Shown here: positions 40,111 to 48,018 of the stretch, piece after piece
How the letters are laid out: each line of letters opens with the position of its first letter
Position numbering within the stretch: the first letter of the stretch is position 1
Assembly: GCF_002119685.1 (NCBI RefSeq)
Contig: NZ_CP021108.1
Location: 3,596,001-3,660,000 of the forward strand
DNA from: Bordetella genomosp. 8
GTDB lineage: Bacteria; Pseudomonadota; Gammaproteobacteria; Burkholderiales; Burkholderiaceae_B
DNA: 64,000 nucleotides
Direction of reading: 5' to 3'
Program-made: the position numbers and the translations under genes
The notes under the pieces: model-generated
Databases searched by the model: none
Told to the model about the DNA's origin: nothing
Seen by the model: only the letters and a program-made list of their open reading frames with translations

Positions 40111-40689
40111 TCAATGCGCCTTCAATACCGCCCACAAGGCCCGAAAGCCCTGGTCCCGATAGAACGCCGTCCTGTCCGGATCGTCGGCGCTGTATTCCAT
40201 CGTGGTTTCCGCCAGCGAGGAAAACAACGCCGAACGGTAGGCCTGCAGCTGATCCGCCGACAAGCCCTCGCCGCCGCCGGTGCGCTCCCGCATCATCGCG
40301 CCGATCTCGCCGAAGCCTTGCGACCCCGCCAGCCGGCTGCGTTCGTCGATACGACCGCTGATGCTCAGCTGACGCAAGGCCTGCCGGGCATCGGGATTCG
40401 CCAGGCCCCAGTCGATGTAGGCATTCCAGGCATGACGGGCCCGCCGCTCCAGCGACGCACCGCGCGGGAAGGCTTCCAGCATCGCCTCCCGCATGCCCGA
40501 CTTCAGGTGCAGGTAAAGCTCGTTCAGCAGGACATCCTTGTTGGCGAAGTACGTGAAGACCGTTCCTTCCGCCACCCCCGCCAGACGTGCGATCCGCGCG
40601 GTCGTCGCCCCCGGGCCGTCGACAGCCAAAGCCTGCGCCGCGGCGGCGAGGATCGCCTCACGCTTGTCCTGACTGCGGGGACGTGCCAT
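40111..40689 (-). CDS. TetR-family repressor of the adjacent SDR
   Basis: 192 residues from ATG 40689 (MARPRSQDKR); starts at 40722 and 40746 would place the operator inside the gene and are rejected. The TetR helix-turn-helix is ARIARLAGVAEGTVFTYFANK (split: ARIARLAGVAEG, TVFTYFANK) near residues 30-50. The ligand domain is of the usual length and unassigned. It precedes the SDR gene on the same strand with its own candidate operator, suggesting autoregulation and control of the SDR. Confidence 0.86.
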   Translation of the reverse strand: MARPRSQDKREAILAAAAQALAVDGPGATTARIARLAGVAEGTVFTYFANKDVLLNELYLHLKSGMREAMLEAFPRGASLERRARHAWNAYIDWGLANPDARQALRQLSISGRIDERSRLAGSQGFGEIGAMMRERTGGGEGLSADQLQAYRSALFSSLAETTMEYSADDPDRTAFYRDQGFRALWAVLKAH

Positions 40690-40699
40690 TCCGGTCCGA

Positions 40700-40721
40700 T
40701 TAATGAGTGATTGCTCAATCA
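40700..40721 (+). promoter_or_regulatory. Candidate TetR autoregulatory operator
   Basis: TTAATGAGTGA (40700-40710) followed by TTGCTCAATCA gives a partly symmetric TGAG-N6-CTCA site 11 bp upstream of the TetR start. The 11-mer is identical to the one before the SDR gene. Confidence 0.5.
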
Positions 40722-40765
40722 TAACCTCAGGCTGCGTGGCTGGCAACCGAGACCGCGTATGCCCT

Positions 40766-41170
40766 TCAGTTGCCGGCGCCCTGCGGCAGCTTCGCGATCA
40801 CCTTGATTTCGAACTCGAAACCGGACAGCCACGTCACGCCGACGGCGGTGGCCGTGGGATATGGCGCGTCGCCCCAGTATTCCGCCGCTACCGCCCAGGC
40901 GCGTTCGAAATGGGTGTGCGGATTCACCATGAACACCGTCACATCGATGACGTCGCTGAAACTGCAGTCGGCCGCGGCGAGGATGTCGTTCAGGTTCCGG
41001 AACGCCAGACGGATCTGCTCATCGAAGTCGGGTTCTGGCGAACCATCGGGCCTGCTGCCGACTTGGCCGGACACGAAGAGCAGCCCGTTGGCGCGGATGG
41101 CGGGGGAATAGCGGTGCAGCTCATACAGGGCATGGGCCTGGGGAGGAGTGACGACGTCGCGTGTAGCCAT
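40766..41170 (-). CDS. RidA family protein (non-archetypal subgroup)
   Basis: A 134-residue trimeric YjgF/YER057c/UK114-fold protein. FVSGQVG, NLNDILAAADCSFSDVIDVTV (split: NLNDILAAA, DVIDVTVFM) and the C-terminal EIKVIA strand are family features. The Arg of the PxRS motif that gives RidA its enamine/imine deaminase activity is replaced (YPTATAVGV), so this is one of the Rid subfamilies of unknown activity. It is probably monocistronic, behind the upstream SDR terminator. Confidence 0.82.
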   Translation of the reverse strand: MATRDVVTPPQAHALYELHRYSPAIRANGLLFVSGQVGSRPDGSPEPDFDEQIRLAFRNLNDILAAADCSFSDVIDVTVFMVNPHTHFERAWAVAAEYWGDAPYPTATAVGVTWLSGFEFEIKVIAKLPQGAGN

Positions 41171-41242
41171 GATGGCATTCCTTTCAAATTGCTTGCGAAG
41201 GCTGTCACTCTAGGGGTTCGCCGGGCGGGGATAAAGCAGCAG

Positions 41243-41265
41243 GTCGCGGATTCATTTTCCGCGAC
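41243..41265 (-). terminator. Hairpin downstream of SDR gene
   Basis: A perfect 8-bp stem GTCGCGGA/TCCGCGAC with a 7-nt loop lies 40 bp after the SDR stop. On the minus strand it is followed by a pyrimidine-rich stretch with a short TTT. A plausible intrinsic terminator. Confidence 0.5.
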
Positions 41266-41304
41266 GGCAAGACAATGGGATCCGCGCCGGCGCCCCGGCC
41301 GCGC

Positions 41305-42171
41305 TCAGAGGATGGGTGCCCCGCCGGTGACCGCGATGGTGGCGCCCGAGATATAGCTCGCCTCGTCCGAAGCCAGCATCACATAGGCGACCGCCAGCTC
41401 GGCGGGCTGGCCGGGCCGCTTCATGGGCACCTGGCTGCCGAACTGCTCCACCTTCTCCTGCGGCATGGTGGAAGGGATCAGAGGCGTCCAGATCGGGCCG
41501 GGGGCCACGCAGTTCACGCGTATGTTTTTTTCGGCCAGCATCTGCGCCAGCCCGGCGGTGAAGTTCTGGATGGCGCCCTTGGTCGCCGCGTAGGCCAGCA
41601 GCCCCGGATTCGGCTTGTCGGCGTTGATCGACGTGGTGTTGATGATGGCCGCGCCGGACTTCATGTGCTTCATCGCCGCGCGTGTGATGCGGAACATGGC
41701 GCCGATGTTGGTATCGAAGGTCTTGTCCCATTCCTCGTCGCTGATGTCCTCGATCGACGGGTAGGTCATCTGGTAGGCGGCATTGTTGACCAGCACGTCC
41801 AGCCGGCCGAATTCCCGCGCGGCGCGCTCGACGATCTCCTTGCAATGCGCCGGGTCCTTGATGTCGCCGCTCAACAGCACGGCCTTGCGGCCGGCTTCCT
41901 CCACCCAACGGGCGGTCTCGCGCGCATCTTCGTCTTCGTCCAGGTAAGCGATCAGCACATCCGCGCCTTCGCGCGCGTACGCGATCGCCACCGCCCTGCC
42001 GATACCGCTATCCCCGCCCGTGATGATCGCGGCCTTGCCCGCCAGGCGGCCGGAGCCGCGATACGACTTTTCGCCATGATCCGGCTGCGGCGTCATCGGC
42101 GCCGTACGGCCGGGGGTTTGTTGTTGCTGCTGATCCGGGAAAGGTGGTTTCGGCTTCTGTATATCGCTCAT
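41305..42171 (-). CDS. SDR oxidoreductase, YghA/general-stress-protein-39 type
   Basis: 288 residues from ATG 42171, with GGAGA six bases upstream. It has the extended N-terminus of this SDR group: a Gln/Pro-rich leader (about 1-38), then GGDSGIGRA (about 52-60). The catalytic motif is YAATKGA, and NNAAYQM is the structural Asn motif. Members are often stress-induced aldehyde or sugar-alcohol reductases. A five-Gln run near residue 15 is low complexity. Confidence 0.86.
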   Translation of the reverse strand: MSDIQKPKPPFPDQQQQQTPGRTAPMTPQPDHGEKSYRGSGRLAGKAAIITGGDSGIGRAVAIAYAREGADVLIAYLDEDEDARETARWVEEAGRKAVLLSGDIKDPAHCKEIVERAAREFGRLDVLVNNAAYQMTYPSIEDISDEEWDKTFDTNIGAMFRITRAAMKHMKSGAAIINTTSINADKPNPGLLAYAATKGAIQNFTAGLAQMLAEKNIRVNCVAPGPIWTPLIPSTMPQEKVEQFGSQVPMKRPGQPAELAVAYVMLASDEASYISGATIAVTGGAPIL

Positions 42172-42250
42172 GACGGTCTCCAATGCTGACAACATGCACG
42201 CTCGTAAGCATGCCGACTGCCCGTCACAGCAACCGGCGGACCCGCGCCGA

Positions 42251-42760
42251 CTATTTCGCCCTCTGCCAGCGGATGCGGATCCTGGTCCCATCCGGACGCT
42301 GGAAATCCTCCGCCATGTGGTCGCCGGCCACCTTCAGGGTCAGGTCCTGGCGTGTGCGCACACTGCCCACCCAATTCGGAAAGGTGGAACCCTCCACGCG
42401 GTTGCCGCTGAATTCGCCGTTCCCGTCGACCGTATAGGTGCCGAAGAAGCCTATGCCGCTTGCCATGGCGGCGCGGTTTTCGGCGTCGGTGCCCTTCCCG
42501 CGGGCATTGGACGCGAATGGCGGCAGACTGGCGTCCGTCAGCACTTCGATGAAACGCATATCGGAAGTGAAAACGAGCAGGCCGTTGGGCTTTTCTCCAT
42601 AGGCCGGCAAGTTCCTGCCGTCGGGATCGAGCTGTGCCGATACCATGCGCCAGGCGCCCAGCAACTGATTGGGTGCCGGAGATCGGGCATGAGCCGCATC
42701 GGCGGACGCCACGGATAAAGCCATGGCCAGCGCGGCCAACCGGATATTGCGCACGATCAT
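42251..42760 (-). CDS. Periplasmic lipocalin-like domain protein
   Basis: 169 residues from ATG 42760 with a strong AGGAGG six bases upstream; the frame continues upstream without support. A Sec signal peptide ends near AHARS (about residue 26). The mature part begins LLGAWRMVSAQ and follows the Lipocalin_5 pattern (GLLVFTSDMRFIEVL, then FFGTYTVDGNGEFSG). Ligand and role are unknown. It lies between SDR genes on the same strand but has its own ribosome site and probably its own control. Confidence 0.75.
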   Translation of the reverse strand: MIVRNIRLAALAMALSVASADAAHARSPAPNQLLGAWRMVSAQLDPDGRNLPAYGEKPNGLLVFTSDMRFIEVLTDASLPPFASNARGKGTDAENRAAMASGIGFFGTYTVDGNGEFSGNRVEGSTFPNWVGSVRTRQDLTLKVAGDHMAEDFQRPDGTRIRIRWQRAK

Positions 42761-42794
42761 GAGCCCCTCCTTTATCAACAATCCGCGTATCGCC

Positions 42795-43601
42795 TCAACC
42801 TTGGCCGCCCGCATGCGACAGTGTTTCCCAGCGCGCGATTTCTGCCTGCCAGTCGGCCAGCGCGGCCGTGACCAGGCGCACCGCGGTGGGCCCGATCAGC
42901 AGCTTTTCGGGAGGATGATTCATTTCGATGGCATCGACCATGACCCGCCCCAGGGCCGCCGGATCGCCGAATGCAAAATCGTGGGTGGCGTTCACCACCG
43001 CGTCATAGTCGTCGATCGCATGATCGGCCTTCTGCTGCGACCGGCTGAACCAGTCCGAGCTGAAGATGCCGGGCAGTATGGCCGTTACGTGGATGCCCAG
43101 GTCTCGCACTTCCTGCCGTAGCGAGTCCGTCATGCCCAGCAGGGCGAACTTGGTGCCGTGGTATGCGCTCAGCCCGGGAAACGCCACCATGCCTCCCATC
43201 GACGACACATTGACGATGTGACCCGCGCGCCTCTTGCGCATGCCGGGGAGCACCGCCTGTATCAATGCGACCGGGCCGTAGACGTTCACCTCGAATTGCT
43301 GGCGCAGCGCCTCCAGGTCTAGTTCTTCCAGGACGCCCACCAGGCCGTAGCCAGCGTTATTGATCAGCACGTCGATCGCCCCCAGCGTGGCTTCCAACTC
43401 TTGCACCAGGGCCTGGATGCCGGCGGTGTCGCGCACGTCCAGCAATCTTGCCAACGCGCGGCCCGGCGCCAGCGCTTCGAACGCGTGCCGCTGCGCATCC
43501 TGGCGCACGGTGCCGATCACCCGGTGGCCCCTGGCCAAGGCTGCGTGCGCCATGGCGCGGCCGAGCCCGCTCGACACGCCCGTAATGAGTATGTTCTTCA
43601 C
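42795..43601 (-). CDS. Short-chain dehydrogenase/reductase, LysR-paired
   Basis: 268 residues from GTG 43601 (VKNILITG), with AAGAGG about ten bases upstream. The upstream in-frame extension lacks a start with a ribosome site. Motifs: TGVSSGLG (7-14), NNAGYG, SSMGG and YHGTK. It belongs to the same broad group as the SDR at 39088. It diverges from a LysR gene (43794) across 192 bp with a long inverted repeat. Confidence 0.86.
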   Translation of the reverse strand: MKNILITGVSSGLGRAMAHAALARGHRVIGTVRQDAQRHAFEALAPGRALARLLDVRDTAGIQALVQELEATLGAIDVLINNAGYGLVGVLEELDLEALRQQFEVNVYGPVALIQAVLPGMRKRRAGHIVNVSSMGGMVAFPGLSAYHGTKFALLGMTDSLRQEVRDLGIHVTAILPGIFSSDWFSRSQQKADHAIDDYDAVVNATHDFAFGDPAALGRVMVDAIEMNHPPEKLLIGPTAVRLVTAALADWQAEIARWETLSHAGGQG

Positions 43602-43705
43602 GTTCGATATGCCTCTTTTTGATTGTGGGACAGTGAGCCCGATCTGCCCGCCACATGCAGCGCGCAGGCTCTCGCGACCGACGACGGTTGCGCCGCGGCC
43701 TGCTC

Positions 43706-43727
43706 TGTGCAATCTATTAGATGCACA
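43706..43727. promoter_or_regulatory. 22-bp inverted repeat in SDR/LysR divergent gap
   Basis: TGTGC-A-ATCTA-T-TAGAT-GCACA: arms of ten bases pair with one bulged A around a single central T. It lies 66 bp from the LysR start and 104 bp from the SDR start. The likely operator of this LysR protein. Confidence 0.5.
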
Positions 43728-43793
43728 ACGGCAATACAATCAGCCGATCAATTCAGAGGTTGTTGAGCAACGCTCACTAATTGGAAGGTCGCC

Positions 43794-44684
43794 ATGAAAC
43801 AGCCGACGCTGGCAGAGCTGACCGCGTTTCTCCGCGTGGCCGAGCACCTGAACTTCCGGCGCGCCGCCCTCACATTGGGGGTCTCTCCCTCGGCGCTCAG
43901 CCACACCATCAAAGGATTGGAGGCACGCATAGGCGCGCTCCTGGTCAAGCGCACCACGCGCAGCGTGGCGCTGACCGAAGCGGGGCAACGCCTGGCGCAG
44001 CGCTTGACGCCGGCCATCGCCAGCATCGATGCGGCATTCACGGAGCTCGCCGACATCGGCGACACCTTGACTGGACGCATCTGCATCAGCACCATGGAAT
44101 ACGGCGGCCGGCTCCTGCTCGAAGATGCCGTGGCCGGCTTCCAGGCCATGCATCCCGATGTGGAATTCGAAATCCGCGTCGATCATGCGCTGGTCGATAT
44201 CGTGGCCGCCGGCTGCGACGCGGGCGTCCGCTTCCGGGACCAGGTGCCGCCCGACATGGTCGCCATACCGATCGGACCACCGGTCGCGATGGTGGCCTTC
44301 GCATCGCCGGCCTACCTGCGTGACCGGCCGCCCGTGGCGCAGCCGCATGACTTGCTGGCCCATCGGTGCATACGCCAGCGGCTGTCCAGCGGCGCCATCC
44401 ATCGCTGGCGATTCGAGCGCGATGGCCGCGGCATCACCATAGACGCGCGGGGACCATTGATCTGCAACAACCTCAGCCTGATCGTCCTGGCGGCACTGCG
44501 CGCGCTGGGCATAGGCTACGTCCCCTCCAACCACGTCGAGCCCTACTTCGAATCCGGTGCGCTCACGCCATTACTCCGCGACTTCAGCCCGCCCTTCGAC
44601 GGACACTGCCTGTACTACCCTCGCAACCCACATCACGCACCCACCTTCGCGGCCTTCCTCAACCACCTGCGCTCGCGCGCATGA
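43794..44684 (+). CDS. LysR-family regulator, paired with SDR
   Basis: 296 residues with GGAAGG upstream. The helix-turn-helix lies in RRAALTLGVSPSALSHTIKG (about 22-41), followed by VKRTTRSVALTEAG of the CrgA/DhcR clade. The effector domain repeats the CDAGVRFRDQVPPDMVAIPIG pattern (split: CDAGVRFRDQ, DMVAIPIG) seen in the regulator at 35040. The 3' end overlaps a convergent hydrolase gene by 26 bp. Confidence 0.87.
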   Translation: MKQPTLAELTAFLRVAEHLNFRRAALTLGVSPSALSHTIKGLEARIGALLVKRTTRSVALTEAGQRLAQRLTPAIASIDAAFTELADIGDTLTGRICISTMEYGGRLLLEDAVAGFQAMHPDVEFEIRVDHALVDIVAAGCDAGVRFRDQVPPDMVAIPIGPPVAMVAFASPAYLRDRPPVAQPHDLLAHRCIRQRLSSGAIHRWRFERDGRGITIDARGPLICNNLSLIVLAALRALGIGYVPSNHVEPYFESGALTPLLRDFSPPFDGHCLYYPRNPHHAPTFAAFLNHLRSRA

Positions 44685-45432
44685 AGGCGCTCAGTTCGCC
44701 GTTGAAGCGGTTTGCGTCCTCATAGAAGGTCGAATGGCCGGCGTCCTCATACAGCGACAGCCGCGCCTGCGGGATTTTCGAGACCGTGTACTGGCTCATG
44801 GCCACGGCGGATATCTGGTCGTGCATGCCGTGGGTCACCAGCACGGGCACCTTTACTTGCCGCAAGGCGGCGTCGTAATCCGCGGGCCGGCCGCCCAGCA
44901 GCTTGCGCACCGCCACCGGCGTTTCATTGTTGAAGCGCACCATCTCCGCCATGGCCTCGGGCGTGGGCTGCTTCTCGAAGCATGCATGCAGGAACGCTTC
45001 GGTGCCGCGTTGCGCCTTGGCGGGATCGTCCGAAAGCATGTCCAGCAGCAAGGCAAAGGAACGGCCCAGCGTGCTGCGGTCGCCCGTGGACGTTGCGGCG
45101 ACGTAGTTGATGCCGCTCACCTCCCCGTCCCCGTACACGGTCAGGTAGTCGTTGACCACCCGGCCCCCATACGACCACGGCACCAGGCAAGGCCTGGACT
45201 TGCAGGTGGCCTCGATGACGCTGTGCAGGTCATCCGCCCACTTGCGTCCGTCCTTATAGGCTTCCGGCACCAGGGGCTTGTCCGACGCGCCATGCCCGCG
45301 CAGGTCGTACGCGACCAGATGGAAACGCCGCAGCAGTTTCGGGTCCCGCAGTTGCCTTTCCCAGCTTTCGTGACTTTGCGAAAACCCATGGACGAAAACG
45401 ATGGGCGGGCCCGCCCTGTTGTCCGGTGCCAT
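44659..45432 (-). CDS. Alpha/beta hydrolase with atypical nucleophile elbow
   Basis: 257 residues. The fold markers are VFVHGFSQSHESW (oxyanion region), LVAYDLRGHGASD, and the nucleophile Ser87 in VPWSYGG, where Trp replaces the first Gly of GxSxG. The Asp is probably in VTHGMHDQIS and the His in EDAGHSTF. The W-S-x-G-G elbow is known in a subset of small esterases and lactonase-like proteins. The substrate is unknown. It stands alone, convergent with the LysR gene. Confidence 0.82.
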   Translation of the reverse strand: MAPDNRAGPPIVFVHGFSQSHESWERQLRDPKLLRRFHLVAYDLRGHGASDKPLVPEAYKDGRKWADDLHSVIEATCKSRPCLVPWSYGGRVVNDYLTVYGDGEVSGINYVAATSTGDRSTLGRSFALLLDMLSDDPAKAQRGTEAFLHACFEKQPTPEAMAEMVRFNNETPVAVRKLLGGRPADYDAALRQVKVPVLVTHGMHDQISAVAMSQYTVSKIPQARLSLYEDAGHSTFYEDANRFNGELSAFMRASAGG

Positions 45433-45591
45433 CGTCGTCTCCTTGTTGTCATGGCATTCGCCGCGTGAGCGCGACCCGATGACCGGGCCTGGCGCGGCAT
45501 GCGGCGGCGACGTAAGGCTAGGCGGGAACGGCGATCGCCGGAAATGAAAAATATCAGGGAGGACGATCGATGGCGTCGATGGTCCGCGTGC

Positions 45592-46452
45592 CTACCGGCG
45601 CGGGATCGGCGTGCGTATCGTGTATTCGGCCATCACCGACCAATCCTTGTCGGCGCCGCCGGCGTCCACTGCTTCGGCCATCTGGCGACGCACGGCATCG
45701 AGCATGGGCAGGCTGCGGCCCAGTTCGCCGGCGGCCGCGTCGGCAAGCCGCAGGTCCTTCAGTCCCAGGGAAGCCTTGAATCCCGGCTCGTAGCGATCCT
45801 GCGCGATGTTGGCGGAATACACCTGGTAGGACCGGCTGCCGAACAGCGTGTTCAGGATCAGTTCGAAGAAACGGTCGCGCTCCACCCCGTTGGCCTCGGT
45901 CAGCACGACGGCCTCGGCCATGGCTTCGATCGCCATGGTGATCATCATGTTGCAGGCGATCTTGGCGGCATGGGCCATGGGCGGCTGCTCGCCCATCTCC
46001 CAGATCCGCTTGCCGATGACTTCCAGCGCCGGCCTTGCCTTGTCCAGCGCGGCGGGAGCGCCGGCGGCCAGGATGTTCAGCTCGCCCTTGGCCGCGACGT
46101 CGGGCCGGCCGAGCACCGGCGCCGCGACATAGTCGATGCCAGCTTCCCGGTGGTGCCGCATCAGCTCCTTGGCGAACGCGACGGAAATCGTCGACGAGAC
46201 CACGTGCACCAGGCCTCGCCTGGCCTGCGCCAGCAGGTCCGCATCCAGCAGCACCGCGCGGATGGCGGCGTCGTCGGACAGCATGGTGAAGGCGATGTCC
46301 GCCTGCAGCGCCCGCACCGGCGTGTCCACCATGGTCACGCCTTCGACCTGCCCACCGGAGCGGTTCCAGGCCTTCACCACATGCCCCGCCGCGGCCAGGT
46401 TGCGCGCCAGTTCGCGCCCCATGGCGCCCAACCCGATCATTCCGATTTCCAT
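45592..46452 (-). CDS. NAD(P)-binding beta-hydroxyacid dehydrogenase (3-hydroxyisobutyrate dehydrogenase-like)
   Basis: 286 residues, with GGGAGAG upstream of the start. The N-terminal Rossmann motif is GLGAMGRELA (7-16), and the catalytic Lys164 is in AAKIACNMM. The conserved DYVAAPVLGRPDVAAKG segment (107-123) places it in the GarR/MmsB/imine-reductase-like superfamily; PVLGRP differs from the DAPVSGG of classical members and is seen in the NAD-binding group of unknown substrate. It diverges from a TetR gene. Confidence 0.84.
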   Translation of the reverse strand: MEIGMIGLGAMGRELARNLAAAGHVVKAWNRSGGQVEGVTMVDTPVRALQADIAFTMLSDDAAIRAVLLDADLLAQARRGLVHVVSSTISVAFAKELMRHHREAGIDYVAAPVLGRPDVAAKGELNILAAGAPAALDKARPALEVIGKRIWEMGEQPPMAHAAKIACNMMITMAIEAMAEAVVLTEANGVERDRFFELILNTLFGSRSYQVYSANIAQDRYEPGFKASLGLKDLRLADAAAGELGRSLPMLDAVRRQMAEAVDAGGADKDWSVMAEYTIRTPIPRR

Positions 46453-46479
46453 GCCACTCTCCCGCCCATCCCGGGCCCG

Positions 46480-46491
46480 TGATATATATCA
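46480..46491. promoter_or_regulatory. Palindrome TGATATATATCA upstream of dehydrogenase
   Basis: A perfect 12-bp palindrome 28 bp upstream of the dehydrogenase start, in an AT-rich island that stands out from the GC-rich surroundings. It probably overlaps the -10 region on the minus strand. Confidence 0.3.
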
Positions 46492-46536
46492 ATCGATACA
46501 TTAATTGAACCCTGCCCGGGCCGTCAATGACTTATA

Positions 46537-46562
46537 TACCGTTTGCTATAATAAGTACGGTA
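46537..46562. promoter_or_regulatory. TetR promoter with flanking inverted repeat
   Basis: TACCGT (46537-46542) and ACGGTA (46557-46562) flank a consensus -10 TATAAT (46547-46552) 27 bp upstream of the TetR start. A repressor bound to both arms would cover the promoter, which suggests autoregulation. Confidence 0.5.
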
Positions 46563-46578
46563 ATGAGAGGATAAAGAC

Positions 46579-47196
46579 ATGGCGATCATGGGACGCCCCC
46601 GCACCTTCGATCGTGACCAGGCGGTCGAGCAGGCGATGCATATCTTCTGGGAACATGGCTACGAATCCACCTCGTTGGCCCAGTTGAAGGCGGGCATGGG
46701 CAAGGGCATTTCGGCGCCCAGCTTCTACGCCGCCTTCGGCTCCAAGGAAGCGCTGTTCCAGGAATGCGCGCGGCGCTACCTGGCGACCTATGCCCAGGTG
46801 ACCGAATGCCTCTGGGACGACAGCCTGCCTCCGCGCGACGCCATTGAAACCGCGTTGCGCCGTTCCGCCAGAATGCAGTGCGAACGCGGCCATCCCAAGG
46901 GATGCATGGCCGGCCTGGGCGCCATGAGCGCGACATCGCCGGAAAATGCGGAGGTCACCGCGCCGCTGACGCGTTCGCGCGCGCGAACCCGGGCCGGTAT
47001 CGCCGCCTGCGTGCAACGCGGCGTGGACAGCGGCGAGCTCCGGTCCGATACCGACGTGCGCGGCCTGGCGACGGTGTTCGACGCCTTCCTGACGGGCCTG
47101 TCCACGTTGGCGCGCGATGGCGTGCGGCACGCCGTCATGGATGCAGCCGTCAGCCGCATCATGTCGGCCTGGGACGCGTCGAAAGCGACCGCATGA
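46579..47196 (+). CDS. TetR-family repressor, paired with dehydrogenase
   Basis: 205 residues; the start at 46579 has GAGG nine bases upstream, and ATG 46588 (MGRPRTFD) is an alternative. The N-terminal GRPRTFDRDQAVEQAM and SFYAAFGSKEALF mark the helix-turn-helix (about 30-50) of the group close to YxaF/LmrA-like repressors. The C-terminal domain contains ERGHPKGCMAG. Target: itself and the divergent dehydrogenase. The 3' end overlaps the convergent DUF72 gene by 38 bp. Confidence 0.86.
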   Translation: MAIMGRPRTFDRDQAVEQAMHIFWEHGYESTSLAQLKAGMGKGISAPSFYAAFGSKEALFQECARRYLATYAQVTECLWDDSLPPRDAIETALRRSARMQCERGHPKGCMAGLGAMSATSPENAEVTAPLTRSRARTRAGIAACVQRGVDSGELRSDTDVRGLATVFDAFLTGLSTLARDGVRHAVMDAAVSRIMSAWDASKATA

Positions 47197-47929
47197 GCGC
47201 CAGGGCATTCGGAATCGCCGCGCCGCGCGCGGTATTGTCGAAGATGCACCAAACAAGCCTGTGCTGCGCGCGCGCCTCGTCCACACGCGCCGCGACCGCC
47301 TGGATGAACGTCTCGTCGTACGCCGAGTAATACATATCCGGCGCCCCGTGCAGCCGTATATAGAACAAGGACGGATCGCCCACCGGGTCGGCGCCGGGCA
47401 CCGGCGATGGATGCGCCCGCACGCAGGCCACTTGGGCGCCCCGCAACAGATCGGCGCCACGCGGCGTGAACCAGCTGGGATGACGCGGCTCGCACGCGAC
47501 CGGCACGGATGTGTGCCTGCGCAGCACGGACAGGAAGCGCCCGGCCTGCCGCGCTTCCAGCGCAAGGCTGGGCGGCAGCTGGATCAGGATGCAGCCCAGC
47601 TTCTTTTCCAGCGCCGCGACCTCGTCCAGGAACGCACGCAACAATCCTTCGCACCGCTGCAGGCGCGCATCGTGGGTGATGGTCCGGGGCAATTTCACGC
47701 TGAAGCGGAAGGCGTCCGGAACACTGTCCGCCCACCGAGCGTAGGTCTGCGCCTGATGCGAGCGATAGAAGGAAGAATTGATTTCCACGCAGGGAAAGAC
47801 ACGTGCGTAGCGTTCGAGGTGGCTACCTTCCGAAGCGAAGGTGCCCTGGTCCTGCGACGATAGCGACCAGCCGGCGCAACCGACGAGGGTTGGGGAAGAT
47901 GCCAACGCGAGGCTTTCGGAAATTTTCAT
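47159..47929 (-). CDS. DUF72 family protein
   Basis: 256 residues from ATG 47929; a TTG at 47941 is possible. TIM-barrel-like DUF72 fold with LVGCAGWSL (about 15-23), VEINSSFYR and FRFSVKLPRTITHD. The C-terminal YIRLHGAPDMYYSAYDE and DNTARGAAIPNA are conserved in the family, whose enzymatic role is still not known. It diverges from a TetR gene at 48019 across 89 bp and might share its operator. Confidence 0.85.
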   Translation of the reverse strand: MKISESLALASSPTLVGCAGWSLSSQDQGTFASEGSHLERYARVFPCVEINSSFYRSHQAQTYARWADSVPDAFRFSVKLPRTITHDARLQRCEGLLRAFLDEVAALEKKLGCILIQLPPSLALEARQAGRFLSVLRRHTSVPVACEPRHPSWFTPRGADLLRGAQVACVRAHPSPVPGADPVGDPSLFYIRLHGAPDMYYSAYDETFIQAVAARVDEARAQHRLVWCIFDNTARGAAIPNALALMRSLSTRPRPT

Positions 47930-47988
47930 AAGGCAGAGCAATGCACGATGAAGGGACAGAATCGACTCCCAGATTATTGCCCCTTTAT

Positions 47989-48012
47989 TAGGAAACGATC
48001 ATTTCCTATAAT
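47989..48012. promoter_or_regulatory. 20-bp operator palindrome overlapping the -10 of a TetR gene
   Basis: TAGGAAAC-GATC-ATTTCCTA (47989-48008) is palindromic except for two positions. TATAAT (48007-48012) overlaps its right end. A start site seven bases after the -10 would fall at the ATG at 48019, so the message may be leaderless. Confidence 0.55.
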
Positions 48013-48018
48013 GCGCGG

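Noticed and set aside
40690..40746. Upstream starts of the TetR gene at 40722 and 40746
   Set aside because: They lie inside or beyond the operator. The TetR start at MARPRS is usual.
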